Of a stretch of 64,000 nt of DNA, positions 11,091 through 19,713 are shown in pieces. A program made the position numbers and the translations under genes. This DNA is from Halocaridina rubra (lineage: Eukaryota > Arthropoda > Malacostraca > Decapoda > Atyidae): NCBI GenBank assembly GCA_037179515.1, contig JAXCGZ010002272.1, positions 1 through 64,000 of the forward strand. The letters run 5' to 3'. The notes below the pieces were generated by a model. That model searched no databases and was not told the origin of the DNA. It saw only the letters and a program-made list of their open reading frames with translations. Within the stretch, counting starts at the first letter, position 1; every line of letters starts with the position of its first letter.

Positions 11091-11152
11091 GTCTAAAATG
11101 GAACCGATCAGGAGACGGGAAGATACGAGCTTTGGGCCCTTTCCCGTAAACA

Positions 11153-11228
11153 CCATTAGGTAATCACAATTAGGTAATCACACACACATAATTAGGTAAT
11201 CACAATTAGGTAATCACACACACACACA
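11153..11228 (+). repeat. LINE-A 3' tail: 'aattaggtaatcac' units and (AC)n
   Basis: Two blocks, each with two 'attaggtaatcac' units followed by (ac)n, stand in tandem, so the tail unit is itself doubled compared with copy 3 (about 15676-15708). Copies 1 and 4 have diverged forms. The tail is a family mark of LINE-A and serves as the landing site of the next LINE-A copy. Confidence 0.8.
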
Positions 11229-11881
11229 GAGGTGAAGCCATCACATCACATTATCTAATTTTTTGTGTAAATTGTGGGGAGCTCTTAAGCCGTTTACCTG
11301 ATCCTGTGGTTCCATATATTGTTAAAATCAGTATCCTTTTACATTTATATTAACTTGTTAGTTAGTCTGATACACGAAATAATTGAATAATTAAATAAAT
11401 ACCAAAAATACACCTTTCAACAGTACTGAGTTAAGTTGCCAAATAGCACAGCTGTCTTATTTTCTTCATTTTTTTCTTTTCTTTTAGCTTTCTCTTTTAC
11501 TATTTTTTATTTTGTATATATATTGAGTTAAATGTAAAGTCTGATCCTGTGATATCATATGTTGGTTAGCAAGTAAGTTTATCAGTTAAAGAAGAATATA
11601 TAGCAGAAACAGGTGGGTGTATCCTTAGATACAAATTTGAATTTTCCTGCAAGTTGACTTTTGCTTTTCTTTTTGTTAGCATTTTTTTCTTTTTATCCTA
11701 ATATTACCTTATCCAAATTTTTAAGCTAAGATGCGTGTTACCAGAAAAGAGAAAAATTGAGTTACTAAACAGCACTCATATGAAGATATAAAAATTCTGT
11801 GTGAAGCTTAGATAAAAGTTTTTCTCTCTTTTTTCTCTTTCTCTTCTTCTTTCTATATTCTGTGAGAGGAAAAACATAAGA
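11229..11881 (+). other. Probable 5' leader of LINE-A copy 3
   Basis: AT-rich, without a convincing ORF. It contains a diverged internal repeat ('ctgatcctgtggttccatat' near 11300 and 'ctgatcctgtgatatcatat' near 11541), and a pyrimidine-rich tract (11815-11860) ahead of the ORF1 ATG. No second full-length LINE-A is present to confirm that all of it belongs to the element, so the 5' boundary at 11229 is inferred from the (AC)n junction. Confidence 0.45.
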
Positions 11882-12955
11882 ATGAGGCCATCTCTGTCCC
11901 AGACCTCTCCCACCCATTGGTCGGGAGGAGGGGTAGCTATTAGGAGACTAAAACAGAAAATCAAGGAGTTAGAGGCAATGGTTATAAGCCTTGATGAAAA
12001 AATTCGGAATATGGATAGAGAAAGGAAAGAGAATGAAACACTCATAGAGGAAATAAGACTTTTGGAGGAAGCAAATAAAGCACAAGGGCAGGAGAGAAAG
12101 GAACTAGAAAAACGAATAAAGAAGCTGGAAGGGGAAAAGAGTGAAATAGAAACCAGAATTTCTAAACAAGAAGATAAAAACAAACAGCTGAATGACAACC
12201 TATATGATTTAAATGTTAGTTCACTGCTCTCTTCTGAGAGAGACGAGATTGCAGCTTGGAATTTCCAAATTAAGGAAAACATTGAACAGTTTAGAAAAGA
12301 GTTCCAGGAGCTGAATATGGAAAATGATGCCATGAAAACTGCCTTTGCTGATGCACTAAAGGGGAATGTGGCAGTAAAAGAGGCTGTAAAGGTGGTGGCA
12401 CTGGAAAACATACAAACAGTTGACTATAAAGAGACAGTAATCGAAAAAATGAAAGACGTTGTGATGGAAAGGGCAAATCCACTGATTAAACAGGCACTTG
12501 ATAAAGAGAAGACAGTGGTAATTTTAGCCATAAGCGAATCCCAGGAGCCAACATGGCAGGGGAGACTTGAAGAAAATAAAACTAGGTTTGTAGACCTGAT
12601 AAGAAAGCTTGGAGTAGTTTGTGGTCCGGAGGATATTGTAAACACTCACCAACTAGGCAAATATTCGAGGAAAGCCGAGACCAACAAAAGTAACCTTTGA
12701 GGGAGGGGAAAACATGTAGGGAAATATTGTTGAGAAAAAAGTCTAAAAGACCTTCAAGAATTCAAAGAAGTGTTCATTAGACGATACAGAACACAGGAAG
12801 AGATGGGAAAGATCAAAAACTTGTTGCAAGAGGCAAGAAGGTTAAATGAATAAAGAAACGAAGAAGAGAAGAAAAAATTTCATTTCAGAGTTCTTCCAGA
12901 CAAAGGGGAGATAAAGAAGATAATGACAGAAGATCAGGGGATGGGGCCTCATTAA
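11882..12955 (+). pseudogene. LINE-A copy 3 ORF1: coiled-coil RNA-binding protein
   Basis: The ORF starts at an ATG with A at -3 (11882) and is open for 272 codons to 12700. Residues ~20-110 are a long charged coiled coil (KELEAMVISLDEKIRNMDRE and following heptads). Residues ~205-260 (KTVVILAISESQEPTWQ, then LIRKLGVVCGPEDIV) look like the start of an RRM-like domain. Near 12698 the frame breaks; after several indels the C-terminus can be followed in other frames as FKEVFIRRYRTQEEMGKIKN and FHFRVLPDKGEIKKI, ending near 12955. The arrangement resembles L1-type ORF1 proteins, which trimerise through a coiled coil and bind element RNA; this similarity is by layout only. Confidence 0.7.
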
Positions 12956-15611
12956 GATTGTTATACACAAATGCTGATGGATTAAAAGATAGGATTCACA
13001 ACAGTAAGGCAGATATTGTAGCAGTTACAGAGACTAAGTTGAATGAGGATATAAACAGTGTCACAGTTTTTCCTAAGGCCTTCAGAATATTAAGGGTCGA
13101 AAGATCTCAGAGGACTGGTGAAGGGATAACACTGCTTATAAGTGAAAGGATTCAAGTTGATGAAATAAACTTGGCTATAGAAAGTGAGTTCAAGGAATTT
13201 CTTGTTGCTCGCATAACTACTGGGTCAGAGAGCATTATAATAACTGTTGTATATAACCCACCAAGGAACCAGAATAGGCTAGAAGTTTATGAGGAAAGTC
13301 ATATAAGTACTATTGAAGTCATAAACTCAGTTGTTAACATGGCACGGGAGAGAAAATGTAGGATTTTGATTATGGGAGGCTTTAATCATAAAGAGATAGA
13401 TTGGATAAATCTTGACCCACACAGTGGTGAGGACTCATTTGGGGCAAGATTATTTCCTACACCAATATGTAATGGAACCAACGAGGGCCAGGGGTGGGGA
13501 TGAGCCATCACTACTTGATCTAGTATTCACAGATAATGTGTTGGATATTGAAAAATATGAGTATGAATCACCAATTGGAAAAAGTGACCACTGTGTGTTG
13601 TTGATGGAGTATATCATTGAAAATATTCAGCCTGAGGGTAGAGTCACTGAGGACATGAGGAGGAACTATCCGAAAAGAGATTACATCAAAATGAATGAAC
13701 TTTTTGCAGTTATTGACTGAAGAACCTTATTTTACAAAAAATCTGTAAAAGAAATGTATGACACCTTTTGTGAGAAATATGGGAAGATAGTATATTGCTG
13801 CATACCTTTCACCAAAGTAGGTGTAATTCATGATCAGAGAGAAATAGTTTGATAATGAGTGTAAAAGAGCTAAGGAGTGGAGAGACAAATGCTGGAAAAG
13901 GTATAGGAGGAGAAAAAACATAAATGCCTGGCAAACCTACAAAAGAGCAAGAAATGACTACCTTAGTAAAAGAAGAGAGACAGAGAGAGACTATGAGAGG
14001 GACATCACCGGGAAGGCTAAAGAAAATCCCAAGCTTTTCCACAGTTTTATCAGAGGAAAACTGAAGGTAAAAGAACAGGTTTTAAGGTTAAAGAGAGATA
14101 ATGGAAGCATCACTTAGACGGATGAAGAGATCTGCAAAGAATTGAACAAGGAGTTTCAGTCAGTATTTGCAGCAGAAAATACCCCCACCCCCTCAGATTG
14201 CAGAGATAGAAGCTCAAGGGCCTGTATTAGAGAACATCAACCTTGCAGCCACCTAGGTATTCAAAGCACTGATTGAGTTAGATGTTCATAAAGCTACAGG
14301 TCCTGATGACATATCCCCTCATGTACTTAAAAAATGCGCAAACTCAATATCAGTTTCCTTGACCAGCATAGTTTGCAAAGTTATGGAGAAACTACTAAGG
14401 AAACATATCTCTCTTCACTTGGAATCCTTCACCTTTTTGTCAGTGAGGCAACATAGCTTCAGAGAAGGTAGATCAACAGTTACAAACTTATTAGAATTTT
14501 ATGATGAGGTAAGCCAAATCTTACAGGAAAGAGAGGGCTTTGCAGATTGCATATTCCTAGACTTCCAGAAAGCGCTTGACACTATTCCACATGGGAGACT
14601 TATTAGGAAGCTGCAAGCAATGGTTAGAATAAGTGGAAATATCTTGAAATGGATAATAACTTACTTAGAAGGAAGGGAACAGAGGGTTAGAGTAAGACAC
14701 TCAGTGTCTGAATGGAGAAGAGTTAGTAGTGGAGTTCCACAGGGTTCAGTTTTAGGGCCACTTTTGTTCCTTGTATATGTAAATGACCTACCAGAGTCTG
14801 TAAATTCATTCATAATATGTTTGCAGATGATGCAAAGATTGTGAAGAAAGTAGGAAATGAGAACAATGGTAGAGAACTTCAGGAAGATCTAAATAGTCTG
14901 CACGAGTGGTCAGAAAAGTGGCTAATGAAATTCAAGGCTTCAAAATGTAAGATAATGAGAATGGGTACAAGTGCAAGAAGGCCCAAGCTTGACTATTCGG
15001 TGGCTGGAGTACAACTTCAAGAGACAGAAAATGAGAGAGATCTAGGAGTAAACATACTAGCAGATTTGTCTCCAGAAATACATATAAATGGCATAGTAAG
15101 GGCAGCATATGCATTCTTATCAAATGTAAGGGTAGCCTTCAGGCACATGGACAAGGAAATGTTCAGAAATATCTATGTAACCTATGTGAGACCAAAACTC
15201 GAATATGCAGCCCCCTTTTGGAATCCGCACTTGAAAAAGCACATAACTAAGCTTTAAAAAGTTCAAAGACATGCCACGAAACTGGTGCCAGAAATATGTA
15301 ATCTCAGTTATGATGAGAGGCTGAGGGAATTAGACTTACCATCACTCGAAGCTAGAAGATTGAGGGGGGATATGGTGACAGTCTTTAAATTCCTTCATGG
15401 TTATGATAGAGTGGATAGGGATCGATATTTTGATATGGCAGGCTCTAGAACTAGAGGTCATAGTTTGAAGCTTCATAAGAAAACTTTGCAGGATGTAAGG
15501 AAATACTTTTTCACTGTATGAGTAGTTGATAAGTGGAATTCGCTAAGCGAGGAAGTAGTTAATGCTATCTCAATCAATAGTTTTAAGGACAGATATGATA
15601 AGTATCACTAA
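12930..15611 (+). pseudogene. LINE-A copy 3 ORF2: endonuclease and reverse transcriptase (broken)
   Basis: ORF2 overlaps the end of ORF1 in another frame. The endonuclease (12950-13720) shows LLYTNADGLKDRI, ADIVAVTETKLNED (catalytic Glu), ITVVYNPPRNQ, IMGGFNHKEIDW (GDFN with Asp changed to Gly), LLDLVFTDNV and GKSDHCVL (catalytic His). RT follows with [51 protein letters not shown] and FADDAK at about 14818. Defects: a frameshift near 13455, a ~135-bp deletion at about 14355 bounded by 'cag', a frameshift just before FADD, a TAA at 15256 and a stop near 15519. Dead copy. Confidence 0.85.
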
Positions 15612-15708
15612 GTATAAAATGGAACCGATCAGGAGACAGGAAGATACGAGCTTTGGGCTCTTTCCCGTAAACACAATTAGGTAATCACAATTAAGTAATC
15701 ACACACAC

Positions 15709-16312
15709 TGATGCAGCATATGCATGCTTAGCAAATGTAAGGGTAGCCTAAAGGCACATGGACAAGGAAATGTTCTGAAATATTTATGTAGCCTTTTTGA
15801 GGCAAAAGCTTGAATACGCAGCCCCCTTTTCGAATCCACACTTGAAAAAAGCAGGTAGTTATTCTGGAAAAAGTTCAAAGACATGACATGAAACTGGTAC
15901 CAGAAATATGCAATCAGTTATGGGGAGAGGCTGAGGGACTTAGACATACCATCACTCGAGGCTAGAAGAATAAGGGGGGATATGGTAACAGTTTTTAAAT
16001 TCCTACAACGTTATGACAGAGTGGATAGTGATCGATATTATGATATGACTGGCACTAGAACTAGAGGTCATAGTTTGAAGCTTCGTTTAAAAAACTTCTT
16101 TGAAGGATGTAAGGAAGTACATTTTTAGTGTTAGAGTGGTTGATCATTGGAATTCGCTAAGCGAAGAGGTAGTTAATGCTAACTGAATCCATAGTTTTAA
16201 GGACAAGCATAAGCATCACTAAGTACAAAATGGAACGAACAACCAGGAGCTTGGGGCTTTTTCCCGTAAGCACAATTAGGTCATTTCAATTACGTAATTT
16301 CACACATACACA
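15709..16312 (+). mobile_element. LINE-A copy 4: short 3' fragment
   Basis: The fragment starts with 'gatgcagcatatgcatgctt', directly in the (AC)n tail of copy 3, and covers only the C-terminal domain and 3' UTR. It ends in diverged tail units ('aattaggtcatttcaattacgtaattt') and (AC)n. It is full of indels and older than copies 2 and 3. Confidence 0.82.
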
Positions 16313-16992
16313 CTTTCCGATATTCAGTTGTACATTTTTGCATGAGGTAATAATTATATTCTATATCGACAGAAAAAATTTAGTTTATATGTTCCTTTGT
16401 GTGCCCTTACCGAAGTTGCGTTTGCGTTTCCAGTTATAGAGGGGAATCAGCTACCGTAGGTAATGATAGACCAGAAATCCTCCCTCCCCCCCACCACGCA
16501 TATTTACCTTCTCATACTGAAATAGTAGAGATGACGACTGTAGAGCATGGGTTGGCCTGTGCGATGTGAGTTTAAATACTCTTCTAGCTGTGACTGTTCC
16601 AATCTTGAGCTGATAGTATCTCTTTGTTCCCAAGACCATATGTGCCAATGTTTGAAGTGATTTTTCTCTGTAAGCCTATTAATAAATAAATATATATGAA
16701 TTCATGATTAAGTAAAGTAAAATCGCAATAACGACAGTCATATATTGATATGTTACATGTAGTCTATAGTTAAGTGAGTCTATGGAATAAAGTTCATGCA
16801 GTAAAAGGTATTTTATGTGTAATAAAAGTATTAGATCACGTGGACATAATATATCATATGTATTAAAGATTCAAATAAAAACAGAAGTACAGTAATTCAA
16901 AAAATATCGCACAAAGTGCGTGTAAATGTATAAAAATTAGCAAACCATGTACACAGGTCAACAATTGAACCCTGTACCTAGGAAATTAATGC
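16313..16992. other. Non-LINE spacer containing a possible host exon
   Basis: About 0.7 kb that does not match any LINE family in the window. It is AT-rich from 16676 to 16990. A 168-bp open segment on the minus strand (16508-16675) is described separately. A run of C and A (16488-16500, 'ctccctccccccc') lies in the intron-like side of that exon. No other feature was seen. Confidence 0.5.
16508..16675 (-). CDS. Possible internal exon of an unidentified host gene
   Basis: On the minus strand a 168-bp segment is open for exactly 56 codons. It follows a T-rich tract ending in 'ttattaatag' (acceptor-like, intron ending at 16676) and stops at AAG before gtaaata (donor-like, 16507-16501), so the exon would be phase 0 at both ends. 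The peptide begins AYREKSLQTLAHMVLGTKRY and ends SSLLFQYEK. It is basic, with many hydroxyl residues, and matches no LINE protein here. Another frame is also open across most of the segment, which weakens the case. I do not recognise the protein. No neighbouring exons were found, so it could be an isolated exon, a pseudogene piece or chance. Confidence 0.35.
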
Positions 16993-16994
16993 AG

Positions 16995-18679
16995 GCGCCT
17001 CACCAAGATTCACCAAGCCTTCATCTCCCTTGGAGTTAAAATCAATGCCCACAAAACCAAGGCCCTTCCCATCCACCAGTGGAGACCAGACACTAATCTG
17101 GTCATAGGTAACGAGCCTGTGGACTAGGTTACCAAACACCAATACCTGGGTGTAATCAACGACAACAGACTAACCTTTGGACCAGAAATTCAACACTTGC
17201 GCGACAGGTGCAGCCAGCGACAAGCGGTCCTTCGTCGGATGTCGGGCCTCTAAGATGGTGTATCATTTAATGTCCTCAGAAGCTTCTATGCACAAGCCAT
17301 ACGCAGCCTCATAGACTATGCTTGTCCCACACTCTGGCTACTAACAGACCAACAGTGGGACAAGATAGAAGTAATTCAAAACAACGCCACACGTACCATG
17401 CTAGGAGCCCCCATGTGGACCAAGAGAGAAAAAATCCAGATGGAATCGGGACTCATGCCACTCAAACTCAGAGCTCAGCAAAGACTGACCCTCCTTGTGG
17501 CCAAAACCACCACTGAACAACATGAATGCCTCGCTGGCACAAATCTCCATCTAGCCCTCAATCGCCACCCCAACCACCATCCTAGAACCTGGGCAGCCAA
17601 GGTCTGTGCTAGCCTGCAAGCACTGCCAGTCAGGGAGAGCATCCTAGCCAAGATACAAGACACACCACTTCCTAAATACAGATGCCCACCCCCATGGAAT
17701 GACCAACCACTCGACATAAAGATCGAGCTCCCTGACAACCCCAAAAGCTTGGTAAACCCGCTTGTCCTTAAAAACATATACATGGACAAAATTCAGAGCT
17801 GGAGCAGGCCAAACTCTCAAGTCTACTACACTGACGGTTCAGTAAATCAAGAAACTGGAGCCTCAGCCGCTGCCTTCACCACTGGAAACCACGTCCTATC
17901 CTGGAGACTCAAACTCCTGCTCATCGCTCCAGACTAAGCTTGTTGCCATAGCCAACGCCCTCGACTTCTTCATCCAGCAAGGAGCTGACCATGCCCTAAT
18001 TCTCTCTGACTCTAAAGGCGCCTTACGGGCCATCAAGAAGCCACTCCTCAGAGACAATGTACGCATCATCACCCCCATCCTCAGCCACTACCACAGGACA
18101 ACCAGCCTTGGAAAAGCCATCACTCTTGCCTGGATTCCAAGCCACGTCGGCATCAAGGGAAATGAGGAAGCCGATCAAGCCGCCAAACAAGCCACTCTCA
18201 GAGCAGAAATCTAAATATCTCTGTCTCCTGGGATGCAACAGATAAAAAGCATAGACACCAAGTCACTCCTTAGCGCCTTAATAACTAAACACAACCTGTG
18301 CACAGACATTGGCTCCCCCTCCACCTTGTGGTACAAAGCCACCACTGATCTTCAGCGTATCACCCTGCCTAAGAGCCTTCGATGAAGCACGGAGGTCAAT
18401 GTGTACCGTCTGAGACTCGGGTACAAGTGCACCTGGCGAATAGTGGAGGATATCATCAGGGAATACACCTTTTGCCAGGTAGCCTCACCACATCCACTGC
18501 TCCATTACATCCACAAATGTGATTCCTTTTCAGAAAATCAACGGAAAACTGGTGCCCCCGCAACATCCAGGGAAGATCCAAATGCCCTTCATGTTGCTAG
18601 CTCCATTATCAGAATAGCAACAAACAACTACATGAACAGTTTACTAAATATCATCAGTCAATACCCTCCACCAAGATAA
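16995..18679 (+). pseudogene. LINE-D copy 1: RT end, RNase H and C-terminal zinc-like region (broken)
   Basis: The post-RT linker carries the motif RTMLGAPMWTKREKIQMESG (17391-17450). RNase H runs from SQVYYTDGSVNQETGASAAA (17815-17875, first Asp) to ILSDSKGAL (18000), and AWIPSHVGIKGNEEADQAAK (18128-18187). The Glu position reads AAG (Lys) near 17935 ('cagactaagcttg'). A frameshift follows the tryptophan of LSWRL. The C-terminus has RLRLGYKCTW, CQVASPHPLLHYIHKC (a C-H-H-C set typical of I-group ORF2 ends) and ends YPPPR at 18676. The stop at 17252 (TAA) and several others break the frame. Confidence 0.82.
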
Positions 18680-18796
18680 CCATGTAATAACTCTCTCTCA
18701 CCCCCAAAACAGGAATTCATTTAAACTGTTTGGTGTAAACTAATAATCCTCAACTGAATACTTATGCTCTCCATTATCATTACAGTTTTGCACAAC

Positions 18797-18980
18797 CTCA
18801 CCTGCAGGCCAAAATAGGAAAGTCCAATCACCAACAATAACAAGATTTCGCCCCACCTCCTCACCAAATAGGAAAGCCCATTCGCCCGCAAGAGCGAATA
18901 CCACCTACATTCCAAAAAAATCTTTCCCCACCTGCGGGCCACAAGGGAAGGTCCGCTCACCCTCAAGGGAGAACATCCAA
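18797..18980 (+). repeat. Three ~65-bp tandem units in the LINE-D 3' UTR
   Basis: Each unit has the pattern ccccacct..gggccaa..gGAAAGtCC..tCaCCc..gagcgaatacc. They differ in the central part (gtccaatcacc, gcccattcgccc, gtccgctcaccc). The same three units occur in every LINE-D copy that reaches this part (19727-19900 reversed, 39352-39560, 51910-52090), so they belong to the element and are not random. Confidence 0.75.
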
Positions 18981-18990
18981 GAAAAAGAAA

Positions 18991-19713
18991 GACCATTGGA
19001 CAGCAAGGTACTACATTTGGAAAAACTTGCTCCCATACCAAAGATATAAGTTACTCATGCACTGTGGTACGAAAAGTCGGTCTCAGGAATTTGGTCACGA
19101 AAGGTTTGGTCATTCAAAATTTGGTATTAAATTTATGGAATCATTACCTTTGAAAACCGATTTTAAAGGATTTGGCATTAATGCAAAAACATCAAGAAAA
19201 TCTTAATGGTAAAATAAAATTTACCCATAAGGATTAGAATCAATGGGAGGAAAACAAGATCAAGTTTTAATGGGGAAGCTAAATAGAGAAATAAGAGAAT
19301 TCAGTCAAAGAAAATTTCGTCATAAAATAATTATGTATTTAGACTGAAGACTTTTATGCATGTACCAAAGTTTCTTCTTATCTGCACTAAGCATATGCTA
19401 GTCATAAACAATTCAATTCATCGATCAATTTTTCTGTATTTTTCTCACTTTACATGCAACGTCCAATTTTTAATATATCCTTCACAGTAGATTTCAAACC
19501 TAACTCTAAAAAATATTATCTTGCTAAATGAAGTTATAGGTAATTACTAACATGAGACCTCGTTCTGAAAAATAGCATCTTGCCATTGGATGTTAAAGTT
19601 AACTACTAATTCGATACCGTCAAGGTGAAAAATACCCGTATTGTCTTGAGTACCTCTGCTTTTAGTAGTAACTGCTAATTTGAGTGCTGTAAATTGGTAC
19701 TTTTTTTTTCATG
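18991..19713. other. AT-rich spacer between the two LINE-D copies
   Basis: No ORF, RNA gene or known repeat was recognised. Phrases such as 'gtctcaggaatttggtcacgaaa' (19080-19110) resemble the minus strand of 22834-22937, beside LINE-D copy 2, but the match is short and may be due to base composition. Confidence 0.4.

Larger units (their letters stand above)
9199..11228 (+). mobile_element. LINE-A copy 2: 5'-truncated, well preserved
   Basis: The copy starts at 9199, right in the (AC)n tail of LINE-A copy 1, at a point equal to position ~13850 of copy 3. It runs through the RT and the C-terminal domain to a long tail (11153-11228). The 3' UTR has a possible hairpin: ACGGGAA (11115-11121) and TTCCCGT (11141-11147) are perfect complements. 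It is the least damaged LINE-A here. Confidence 0.88.
11229..15708 (+). mobile_element. LINE-A copy 3: longest copy, with ORF1 and ORF2
   Basis: This copy starts at or before 11882 and most likely at 11229, immediately after the (AC)n tail of copy 2. It has a leader, a coiled-coil ORF1, an overlapping ORF2 with endonuclease and RT, and ends in 'aattaggtaatcacaattaagtaatcac' plus (AC)n at 15708. Relative to copy 2 it lacks ~135 bp of RT near 14355. It is the reference for LINE-A structure in this window. Confidence 0.8.
16993..18990 (+). mobile_element. LINE-D copy 1: 5'-truncated
   Basis: The copy starts inside the RT C-terminal part ('cctcaccaagattcaccaag', equal to 37615 in copy 3) and runs through RNase H, the Cys/His region and the 3' UTR to an A-rich end near 18990. 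The 3' UTR has three ~65-bp units. It faces copy 2 tail to tail across 0.7 kb. Confidence 0.87.

Noticed and set aside
11161..11228. CRISPR-like short repeats
   Set aside because: The 'aattaggtaatcac' units are contiguous and form the LINE-A tail. There are no unique spacers, and the DNA is eukaryotic.
11776..12411. 211-codon Ser/Phe-rich minus-strand frame
   Set aside because: It is the antisense of the Lys/Glu-rich coiled-coil ORF1 of LINE-A copy 3.
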